A stretch of 32,699 nucleotides of DNA from an uncultured Atopobium sp. (lineage in GTDB: Bacteria > Actinomycetota > Coriobacteriia > Coriobacteriales > Atopobiaceae), in the NCBI GenBank assembly GCA_946647055.1, contig CAMPCT010000004.1, forward strand, positions 1 through 32,699. Reading direction: 5' to 3'. The notes under the pieces were generated by a model. That model saw only the letters and a program-made list of their open reading frames with translations, made no database searches and had not been told where the DNA came from. The translations under genes were made by a program, and so were the position numbers. Shown here piece after piece: positions 17,253 through 24,526 of the stretch (positions are counted from its first letter, which is position 1; every line of letters begins with the position of its first letter).

Positions 17253-19343
17253 ATGAGCAGTCGATGCGGAAGACCAGCCGTCCTTGCCGTGGCCCTTACG
17301 GCCCTGCTGGTGCTCGTTCCCGGTCCCGCCCTCGCCGAGGACGAGAGCCTCCCCGCCGAGGAGCCCATCGTCCAGGAGGCCCCCGACCAGGAGGTCGAGG
17401 AGGGCCAGGGGCTCGAGGAAGAGGCGACGGAGCAAGGCGAGCAGGACGACGTCCAGGAGCCTGCCCCCGTCGAGGAGGAGCCTGTCGCCGATGCCGACGG
17501 GCAGGCTGAGCCTGTGGAGCCCGAAGCGCAGGACGCCCCCGAGGAGGCGACGCCCCTGACCGCCGCCCCCGCAGGGGCCGAGGAGCCTCCCGCCGCCGCA
17601 CCCCAGGACGGCTGGGTGCAGGAGGGCGGCGCGTGGTGCTACTACGCGAACGGCGTCAAGAAGACCGGCTGGCTCGTCACCTCGTCGTCTCCCACCGGCG
17701 CAAGCCATGGCCTCCAGCGTTGGTGGCTCAAGGGCGACGGCACCCTCGCCATGGACGAGCTCGTCCAGACCGGTGCCAGCAGCTGGGCCTACGCCCGCCC
17801 CGAGGGCTACGTCGTGCGCGGGCGCTACGTCGCCACGAACGGCTACGTCTACCTGGCCGACAACAACGGCAAGCTCGCCGGTCCCGGCTGGCACGTGAGC
17901 AACGCCTATGGTCAGGGCACCCAGCGCTACTACATCGACCCCACGGCCCGCGCCTGCGTGCCAGGCTACTCCGCGGACGGCTGGGCGCACTACACCCGTC
18001 CCGAGGGCTACGTGGCGCGCGGCAAGTACAAGGCGGCCGACGGCAACGTCTACCTGGCCGACAACAACGGCAAGCTCGAGAAGGACGGCTGGGTGGTCTC
18101 CAAGGCGTATGGCGACGGCCTGCAGCGCTACTACGTCGAGCCGTCCGCCCACGCCTGCGTGCCGGGCTTCTCGGCGTCTGGTTGGGCGCACTACACCCGT
18201 CCCGAGGGCTACGTCGTGCGCGGCAGGTACGCGACGGGCAAGCTCGTCTACTTTGCCGACGGCAACGGCAAGCTCGCCGGCCCCGGCTGGGTCGTCACCA
18301 ACGCCTACGGGCAGGGCACCCAACGCTACTACATCGATCCCACTGCGCACGCCGCCAAGGTCGGCCTGGGCAACGTGGGCAGCTGGTGGTTCTACACCCG
18401 TCCCGAGGGCTATGTCGTGCGCGGGCGCTACGTGAGCGGCAAGGACATCTACCTTGCCGACAACAACGGCCGCCTTCCCAACCTGGGCAAGGACGGTTGG
18501 GTGGTCACCAACAAGTACGGCCAGGGCACGCAGCGCTACTACATCTACGACAAGACCCACGCCGCCAAGGCCGGCTACTCCACCGACGGCTACGCCCACT
18601 ACACCCTTGACGCGGGCTATGTCCTGCGCGGCAAGATGCAGCTGGGCGGGGGCGTCCTCCTGGCCGACGGTGACGGGCGCCTGGCCACCAAGAAGGGCTG
18701 GCTCGTCACCAGCGCCTATGGTGACGGCGAGCAGAAGTACTACCTCACCGCCTGCTGCACGGGCGGGCTCGTCGGCGCCAAGACCGGCAAGTTCACGCAG
18801 GGCCCCAACCTCATCTATGGCTATCCCAACAAGGGCTACGTGGCGCGCAACACCAACGTCACCCTGGGTGGCATCGTCTACCGCGCAGACGCCAACGGAG
18901 CCCTCCAGAGCACGTATCCCGCCGTCATCAACAACATGGCGGTGCGGGCGCAGGGCTTCTCCAGCTCCACCGGCTGGCTCATCCTGGTCGACCTGACCCA
19001 CACCAAGGTTTGCATCTTCCGTGGCTCCAAGGGCAACTGGTCGCTGTACAAGTGGTTCAGCTGCTCGGTGGGCGCCCCCGAGACGCCCACGGTGAGGGGC
19101 ACCTTCCGCGTGGGCGGTCGCGGCTACAGCTTTGGCGAGGAGAAGGGCTACTCCTGCTACTACTACACGCAGTTCTACAGCGACTACCTCTTCCACTCCG
19201 TGACGTACTATCCCCACACACGTACCATCCTGGACGGGCGCCTCAACGCGCACATCTCGCACGGGTGCATCCGCCTGAACATCAACGACGCCTACTGGAT
19301 CAACCAGAACATCCCCTCGGGGACGACGGTCAACGTGTTCTAG
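17253..19343 (+). CDS. Secreted L,D-transpeptidase (YkuD) with six wall-binding-type repeats (696 aa)
   Basis: Cell-wall enzyme expected to make 3-3 peptidoglycan cross-links or attach proteins to peptidoglycan. It has a signal peptide (about 1-28, ending PALA), then a Glu/Pro-rich acidic linker to about residue 115. Six repeats follow, each with a core like PEGYVVRGRY...YLADNNGKL...GWVVTNAYGQGTQRYYI, resembling glucan- or choline-binding repeats. The C-terminal YkuD domain (about 570-696) opens with WLILVDLTHTKVCIF and has the catalytic motif SHGCIRLNINDAYW with Cys672. GGAG lies seven bases before the ATG. Only nine bases separate it from the following GT2 gene, so the two are cotranscribed. 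The repeat block is long for an L,D-transpeptidase. Family call is firm; the ligand of the repeats is unknown. Confidence 0.93.
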   Translation: MSSRCGRPAVLAVALTALLVLVPGPALAEDESLPAEEPIVQEAPDQEVEEGQGLEEEATEQGEQDDVQEPAPVEEEPVADADGQAEPVEPEAQDAPEEATPLTAAPAGAEEPPAAAPQDGWVQEGGAWCYYANGVKKTGWLVTSSSPTGASHGLQRWWLKGDGTLAMDELVQTGASSWAYARPEGYVVRGRYVATNGYVYLADNNGKLAGPGWHVSNAYGQGTQRYYIDPTARACVPGYSADGWAHYTRPEGYVARGKYKAADGNVYLADNNGKLEKDGWVVSKAYGDGLQRYYVEPSAHACVPGFSASGWAHYTRPEGYVVRGRYATGKLVYFADGNGKLAGPGWVVTNAYGQGTQRYYIDPTAHAAKVGLGNVGSWWFYTRPEGYVVRGRYVSGKDIYLADNNGRLPNLGKDGWVVTNKYGQGTQRYYIYDKTHAAKAGYSTDGYAHYTLDAGYVLRGKMQLGGGVLLADGDGRLATKKGWLVTSAYGDGEQKYYLTACCTGGLVGAKTGKFTQGPNLIYGYPNKGYVARNTNVTLGGIVYRADANGALQSTYPAVINNMAVRAQGFSSSTGWLILVDLTHTKVCIFRGSKGNWSLYKWFSCSVGAPETPTVRGTFRVGGRGYSFGEEKGYSCYYYTQFYSDYLFHSVTYYPHTRTILDGRLNAHISHGCIRLNINDAYWINQNIPSGTTVNVF
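17802..18905 (+). repeat. Six in-frame tandem repeats, period about 201 bp, within the L,D-transpeptidase gene
   Basis: The (P)EGYVVRGRY-type core recurs at about 17802, 18003, 18204, 18405, 18612 and 18831. The first three steps are exactly 201 bp (67 codons), then 207 and about 219 bp. The later units are more diverged, and the outer boundaries are approximate. Codon-level similarity is high in the first four units, so copy number could vary by slippage or unequal recombination. Confidence 0.85.
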
Positions 19344-19352
19344 GGGGTGCCC

Positions 19353-20459
19353 ATGAGGGTCTCGGTCATCTGCACGTGCTTCAACAAGGGCGCCTGGATC
19401 GCCCAGGCGCTCGACGGGATCCTCGCGCAGGAGTGTCCCTTCGACTACGAGGTCATCGTGGTCGACGATGCCTCCTCCGATGACTCGCCCCAGATCATCC
19501 GTGCCTACGAGGAGCGCCATCCGGGCGTGGTCAGGGGCGTGTTCCATCCACAGAACCAGGGGATCACGAGGACGTGGCTCGAGGTCTGCGAGCTGGCGGG
19601 CGGCGACTACATCGCCCGCTGCGACGGTGACGACTACTGGTGCGACCCGCACAAGCTGCGCAAGCAGGTGGAGGCGCTGGAGGCCAGCGAGGACTCGCGC
19701 TGGTGCTCGACCGACTTTGACATCGTGACCGCGCAGGGGGACCTCGTGCGAAGGTCCGCCCTGGTGAGCGGCCTGTACCCGCGCATGACCTCCTTCGAGG
19801 AGCAGCTCGCCCTCAAGGGCATGACCATGTCGTCCACCTGGCTCGTGGACCGGGAGCTCATGCTCGAGGTCAACCGCGCCATCGCGGCAGATGCCGTCGA
19901 CGACACGTTCAACATCCAGCTCGAGCTGTTCATGCGGACGAAGCTGACGTTTCTGGAGGACAGCACGACGGCCTATCGCCTTTCCGAGGAGTCCGACTCG
20001 CACTCGAGCGACCTCGGGCGGATGGCGCGTCGCATCGAGCGCCTGGAGCAGACGCAGCTCGAATACCTCGAGAAGAACGCGGACGGCATCGACTGGCCCA
20101 CGCTCGCCAGGCTCCTCATCGCCAAGAACAACGAGCGCGAGGTGACGATCTATCGCCTGGAGGGCGAGCAGAAGGTCGCGACGTCGGAGTACCTCTCGTC
20201 GGTCGAGGCCGACCGCGACGCGCTGCGCGCCGAGAACGAGCGCCTGCTTGCCGAGCTGACGGGCGAGATAGAGAAGCTACGCGCCGAGAACGCGCGCATC
20301 TATGACGAGCTGTCGGGCATGGCCAGGGACCTGATGGACCAGCTGCGCAGTACCGAGGCCGAGCGCGACGAGCTACGCGAGGGCTACCAGGCCGTCGTGG
20401 AGTCGAAGCGCTGGAAGCTCGCCTCGAAGGCGGCGCGCCTCCTGCGAAAGGACCGATAG
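19353..20459 (+). CDS. GT2 family glycosyltransferase with coiled-coil C-terminal tail (368 aa)
   Basis: Predicted cytoplasmic glycosyltransferase. The N-terminal GT-A domain has VSVICTCFNKGAWIAQAL, EVIVVDDASSDDS, and ARCDGDDYWCD carrying the DxD-type motif near residue 90-95, plus a TMSSTWLVDRELM acceptor-side region. From about residue 275 the sequence becomes a heptad-like coiled coil rich in Glu, Arg and Leu (DALRAENERLLAELTGEIEK...), ending in the basic tail SKRWKLASKAARLLRK. Such tails are common in polysaccharide glycosyltransferases and may mediate oligomerisation or membrane contact. ATG 19353 was chosen because AGGGGG sits five bases upstream; a GTG two codons earlier overlaps that site. 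It follows the L,D-transpeptidase by nine bases and converges with the TagF-like gene. Sugar specificity is unknown. Confidence 0.88.
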   Translation: MRVSVICTCFNKGAWIAQALDGILAQECPFDYEVIVVDDASSDDSPQIIRAYEERHPGVVRGVFHPQNQGITRTWLEVCELAGGDYIARCDGDDYWCDPHKLRKQVEALEASEDSRWCSTDFDIVTAQGDLVRRSALVSGLYPRMTSFEEQLALKGMTMSSTWLVDRELMLEVNRAIAADAVDDTFNIQLELFMRTKLTFLEDSTTAYRLSEESDSHSSDLGRMARRIERLEQTQLEYLEKNADGIDWPTLARLLIAKNNEREVTIYRLEGEQKVATSEYLSSVEADRDALRAENERLLAELTGEIEKLRAENARIYDELSGMARDLMDQLRSTEAERDELREGYQAVVESKRWKLASKAARLLRKDR

Positions 20460-20483
20460 GAGCCGCTCCATGTCCGAAACGGC

Positions 20484-21743
20484 CTAGTCCTCGTCGGCCG
20501 CGGGCGGCTCGGAAAGCTCCTCGTACTTGCGCACCAGGTAGTCGACCGTGCGGCGGGCGGCCTCGCCGGGATAGGCCCAGCCCTCGCGACGCGCCTGGTC
20601 GCGACCCACGCGCAGGCCCTCGTTGTGCATGACGTCCTCGATGACCTCACGCATCCGGGGGAACTGGTCCTCGGAGAGGGGGATGCCCAGCTTGGGGAAG
20701 ACCGAGAAGCGCCACTGGGGCTCGTCGAGCCAGCAGGCGTCGTAGATGGCGTCGTCGAAGTTGCCCTCGGTGTAGATGACGGGCTTGTCGAAGATGAGCG
20801 TGTAGTCGAAGATGACGCCCGAGAAGTCGGTGATCATCACGTCGGCCCTGCTCAGGACCTCGAAGTTGTCGTTGTCGAAGTTCCAGGAGATGTCCTTGCC
20901 GTCCGGGTACTTGGCCATGAGGCCGTCGAGGACCTCCTTGTCGGACGTCTTGGACTGCGGGTGCGGGCGGACGATGACCTCGAAGCCGGTGTCGAGCAGC
21001 GCGTCGATGATGCGCTCGCCGTAGACGGTGAGGATGCCCGCGGGGCCCCAGGTGGGGGCGAGCAGGACGACCGGGCGCTCGTTGGTCACACGTGGCGCGT
21101 TCTTGACGCGCTCGAGCATGCTGTCCATGTAGGTCACGCCCACCAGCTCGAGCTCCTTGGCCGGGAGCCTGCGCTTGCGCTCGAGGGTGCGCACCTCGCG
21201 CTCCATGAATCTGCCGCCCATGAGGATCGCGTCGTAGTAGTCGATGCCAAACATGCGGTAGCCCACCGAGGTGCCGGTGGTGTGGAAGGTGTGCACGTAC
21301 CAGTCGACGTCCTTCGAGCGCTTCCACTGGTAGACGTCGAGGCCGGGGGTGGTCGCCAGGCACACGTAGGCGCTCATCATGTTGAGGCGGGCGAAGGCCT
21401 TGTTCTGGTCGCCCACGCAGCGGGCGTGCACGTGCTCGTAGGGCTTGTCGAGGGAGGGGTCGTCCTCGGAGCAGGTCCAGTACTCGACGTCGATGCCCCG
21501 CCGCTCGAACTCGTCGCAGATGGGCTCGAAGACGTTCCAGTAGCGCTTGGACTCGGCAAAGATGACGTAGGGCATCTTCTCGGAGGAGGCGTCCTTCACC
21601 CGGCCACCCGAGAGGAGGAACTTGGCCTTGATGATGACGCGCTTGAGGAAGAAGTACCCGGCGCTCAGGAGGCCGATGAACAGCGTGAAGAGCATGCTGC
21701 CCGTGCCGGGGTCGATGTAGCTGGTGAGAAGGGATGCGTGCAT
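20484..21743 (-). CDS. TagF/TagB-like CDP-glycerol glycerophosphotransferase family protein (419 aa)
   Basis: Last gene of the phosphonate operon. The protein has an N-terminal hydrophobic anchor (IDPGTGSMLFTLFIGLLSAGYFF) and a GT-B-like domain of the teichoic-acid polymerase family. Visible family motifs are HTFHTTGTS near 149, APTWGPAG near 226, VRPHPQS, and the nucleotide-phosphate site MITDFSGVIFDY near 300 followed by KPVIYTEG. Family members transfer glycerol-phosphate or ribitol-phosphate from a CDP-activated donor to a polymer at the inner face of the membrane. No CDP-glycerol synthase (tagD-like) gene is in the window, whereas the same operon encodes what looks like a CMP-phosphonate synthase. 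A CMP-activated phosphonate as donor is therefore a real alternative, but this is inference. It starts 20 bp after the YidC-phosphatase fusion gene and has only a weak ribosome binding site (GAAAGG). Confidence 0.88.
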   Translation of the reverse strand: MHASLLTSYIDPGTGSMLFTLFIGLLSAGYFFLKRVIIKAKFLLSGGRVKDASSEKMPYVIFAESKRYWNVFEPICDEFERRGIDVEYWTCSEDDPSLDKPYEHVHARCVGDQNKAFARLNMMSAYVCLATTPGLDVYQWKRSKDVDWYVHTFHTTGTSVGYRMFGIDYYDAILMGGRFMEREVRTLERKRRLPAKELELVGVTYMDSMLERVKNAPRVTNERPVVLLAPTWGPAGILTVYGERIIDALLDTGFEVIVRPHPQSKTSDKEVLDGLMAKYPDGKDISWNFDNDNFEVLSRADVMITDFSGVIFDYTLIFDKPVIYTEGNFDDAIYDACWLDEPQWRFSVFPKLGIPLSEDQFPRMREVIEDVMHNEGLRVGRDQARREGWAYPGEAARRTVDYLVRKYEELSEPPAADED

Positions 21744-21763
21744 GTCGTGGTTGCCTTTCGGGG

Positions 21764-24523
21764 CTAGTCGAGCGCTTGCCAGCAGTTGGGGTCGAACACG
21801 TCGCCGGAGACCGCGTAGACGCGCTGGTCCGACGTGTCGAACTCCGAGAGGCCCTCGTGGTCCTTGGCCATGTTGTGACGGGACGTGGTGACGAGCTGCG
21901 GCTCCTGCTTGCCATCCATGGTGATGGGGTTGCCGGTGAAGGGGTTCGTCGGGTTGTCCACGATGCCGTCCATGACCAGGACGGGGACGTCCGACACGGT
22001 CATGAACTCGTCGTTCGTCGTCAGCGGTCCCGTCGCGCCAAAGTCCTTGACGAGGAGCAGGGCGTTGAGGCGCTCCACGTCGAGGCCCGGGTTGTAGATG
22101 AGGTTCGGGAAGTTGCGCAGGTCGTAGCCGTGGTCGGACACGATGATGATGCGCGTGTTGTCCCAGGCGCCCGAGGCGCGCAGCTCGTCGAGCCAGGCGC
22201 AGACCTGGATGAGGGACGCCATGTTGATGTGGTAGTGCGGTATCGACCGCTCGTCCGTCATGTCCAGGGAGACGCCGTTCACCGTGAAGCGGCTGTAGTC
22301 CTCGAGGTCGTCGTTGTGGAGGAAGAGCGCGGGCTCGTAGTCGGGGAGCTGCAGGAGCTCGGGCGAGTGCGTCGTGTCGTTGTGCAGGAAGAAGAGGTTG
22401 TCGCTGGAGTCGTCGACCACCTCGACGATGTTGCCCAGGTTGGTGAGGACGCTGTAGTTGTTGAGGAAGACGTTGCTCGCGGCGTGGTTGACCAGCGTTG
22501 AGTAGTACACGCCGTCATCGTAGATGATGTGCTGCAGCGCCGCAGGCGCCACCTTGAGGACGCTGTAGAAGAAGAGGTTGCGCTGGAAGTTCTCGTGCAG
22601 GACCTCGGTGTAGTTGCCCAGGTAGTTCTTGTAGGCGCCGACGGTGCGGTAGGCGTGGACGTTCTCGTAGCCGTCGTACATGGTGTAGTTGGGGTCGTTG
22701 TCGGTCCAGTCGAGGCGCGGCACGTCGGTCATGGTGATGTTGAAGCCCTCGTCCTCGAGGATGGCCGGGAGCACCTGGAGGGCCTCGTTGGTCTTCTCGT
22801 CGACGGTCATGTCGGGCCGGGTCTTCATGCCCGCGAGGGAGTACTCGTAGCCGCCATAGAGGGCGGGGGCGCTGAAGAGGGTGTGCCCGCCATAGGCGAG
22901 GGTGTTGGGGTAGTAGGTGAAGCCCTCGAGGCTCTCGGCGAGCTCGGGCCGCTCGTTGAGGATGTAAGGCAGGAAGCCGGTGAGGCCTCGGTCGAGGAAG
23001 AGCACCACGACGTTGCGGCCGCCCGTCGAGACCTGCGCGATGGGGAGGATGTTGCCCTCCTCGTCGAACATGGGGTCTGCATAGTCGGTGGTGGCCGTGC
23101 GCGCGTCGATGGCGGCCTGCTCCTGGGCGGCTGCGACCTGGCTGATGGTCATGATGTTGGGAACCGAGGTGGCCACGAGCGCGCCTGCGAGCACGCCCAG
23201 TGCGGTGCGCACGAGCGTCGGCTTGAAGTGGTGCGCCACGAGGAGCGCCACGATGGCCGTGGCCCCCAGCCCCAAGTTCACGAGGGACTGCTGGCGCGTG
23301 GGCATGGGCAGGTCCTCGAACAGGAGGCCGCTCGTGATGATGCCCAGCTCGCGCCCGGCGAAGTAGTTGACCAGGGCGGCGCCGACGATCACCAGGTAGA
23401 CGGTGATGACGAGGCGCCTTCCCGCGGCGTCGGAGAGGTAGAAGTACACGCCGCCCCACAGCACGAAGAGGCCCAGGCAGACGAGCAGCGTGTGGACGAC
23501 GTTGTCGAGCGGGTTGACGAAGTCATAGATGTCGATGAACTCGGCGGGGTTGGCGCCAAAGAGGGCGGTGGGGATGACGAGGCCCATGAGCACCGTCATG
23601 CACAGGGCTGCGAACAGGAACACGAGGCTGTCGGGCTTCGTGGCGGCCTTGCCGGTGCCCTTCGCGTGCTTGCCCACGGCCGCAGGCTCCTCGCGGGCGA
23701 GAAGCGAGCGCAGGGCGAGGGCCACCGTGACGACGGCCAGGGCGCCAAAGACGAGCTGACGACGTGGCGAGCCCAGCCTGCCGGAGAGGACGAGCCAGGC
23801 GCCGATGCCGACGACGCCCGCAATGACCAGGAGCGCGCCGTCGCGGCCGGGGTTGGGGAACAGCTTGAGCAGGATGTTCTTGACCAGCGAGAAGATCTGG
23901 TTGCAGGTCCAGTAGAGGACGAGGCCCGCGGGGCTGTCGTAGAGCAGCACCAGGAAGACGAGGGCGAGCGCGTAGGTCTGGATCTTGTCCTTGAACGGGA
24001 GGCCGCGCGTGTAGACCGCGCTCGAGGCTATGTTGAGCAGCGTCATGGCGATGGGCAGGACGTTGACCGTGAAGCCCCCCACCGTGAAGAGCGCGTCGGG
24101 CTGGGCGAGGTTGCGGATGAACCAGAACGGGACGCCGTTGAGGGCCTCGACCCCCGAGAGGTAGCGGTAGGCGGCGATGAAGAACGGGATCTGCAGGAGC
24201 AGGGAGAACGAGCTGCGCAGGGACGAGAGCTGGGAATAGCCCTGCTGGCGGTAGTACGTGGTGAGGATCATGTACTGCTCGTCACCCTTGAAGTGGGCCT
24301 TGATGTGGTCGACCCAGAAGGCCATGGCGGCCTGCTTGTCACGCTCGTCCTGCTGGATCGCGTCGGCCATGGCGTACAGCGGCAGCACCAGGAAGCTCAC
24401 GGCCACGCTCACGCCGATGATGGCGGGTCCCGCGTCGCCGATGACGCGGTACAGGAAGGAGAAGATGAGCTCGACCACCAGGACGAGCGGCTCGATGATG
24501 ATGGCGTACAGCGCTGACAGCAC
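21764..24523 (-). CDS. YidC/Oxa1-like membrane domain fused to an alkaline-phosphatase-superfamily phosphotransferase (919 aa)
   Basis: Unusual two-part membrane protein. Residues about 1-235 resemble YidC/Oxa1: an amphipathic start, VAVSFLVLPLYAMAD, a charged cytoplasmic loop, LRSSFSLLLQIPFFIAAYRYLSG, and DSPAGLVLYWTCNQIFSLVKN. The groove arginine usual in this family (as in IVRxxxxPL) is replaced by Ser43. Residues about 235-470 hold several more helices. The C-terminal domain (about 500-919) has a sulfatase/LTA-synthase-type active site: Asp511 in VVLFLDRG, candidate nucleophile Thr548 in YGGHTLFSAPALYGG, Asp797-His798 in IIIVSDHGYD and His883 in TSRHNMAKD. It starts at a GTG, four bases after the upstream stop, behind GGAGGCGAG. 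Context suggests it transfers a phosphonate or phosphoglycerol group across or onto a surface polymer. Role is inferred; domain calls are firm. Confidence 0.85.
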   Translation of the reverse strand: MLSALYAIIIEPLVLVVELIFSFLYRVIGDAGPAIIGVSVAVSFLVLPLYAMADAIQQDERDKQAAMAFWVDHIKAHFKGDEQYMILTTYYRQQGYSQLSSLRSSFSLLLQIPFFIAAYRYLSGVEALNGVPFWFIRNLAQPDALFTVGGFTVNVLPIAMTLLNIASSAVYTRGLPFKDKIQTYALALVFLVLLYDSPAGLVLYWTCNQIFSLVKNILLKLFPNPGRDGALLVIAGVVGIGAWLVLSGRLGSPRRQLVFGALAVVTVALALRSLLAREEPAAVGKHAKGTGKAATKPDSLVFLFAALCMTVLMGLVIPTALFGANPAEFIDIYDFVNPLDNVVHTLLVCLGLFVLWGGVYFYLSDAAGRRLVITVYLVIVGAALVNYFAGRELGIITSGLLFEDLPMPTRQQSLVNLGLGATAIVALLVAHHFKPTLVRTALGVLAGALVATSVPNIMTISQVAAAQEQAAIDARTATTDYADPMFDEEGNILPIAQVSTGGRNVVVLFLDRGLTGFLPYILNERPELAESLEGFTYYPNTLAYGGHTLFSAPALYGGYEYSLAGMKTRPDMTVDEKTNEALQVLPAILEDEGFNITMTDVPRLDWTDNDPNYTMYDGYENVHAYRTVGAYKNYLGNYTEVLHENFQRNLFFYSVLKVAPAALQHIIYDDGVYYSTLVNHAASNVFLNNYSVLTNLGNIVEVVDDSSDNLFFLHNDTTHSPELLQLPDYEPALFLHNDDLEDYSRFTVNGVSLDMTDERSIPHYHINMASLIQVCAWLDELRASGAWDNTRIIIVSDHGYDLRNFPNLIYNPGLDVERLNALLLVKDFGATGPLTTNDEFMTVSDVPVLVMDGIVDNPTNPFTGNPITMDGKQEPQLVTTSRHNMAKDHEGLSEFDTSDQRVYAVSGDVFDPNCWQALD

Positions 24524-24526
24524 GGG

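Noticed and set aside
17802..18905. Regular 201-bp repeats as a CRISPR or mobile repeat array
   Set aside because: They are in frame, encode a repeated protein module and lack unique spacers of CRISPR size.
20460..20483. Terminator between the convergent GT2 and TagF-like genes
   Set aside because: The 24-bp gap shows no stable hairpin with a T tract on either strand.
21764..24523. Annotation as the general membrane protein insertase YidC
   Set aside because: The groove arginine is Ser, the length is more than twice that of Gram-positive YidC, a phosphotransferase domain is fused on, and the gene is inside a phosphonate operon.
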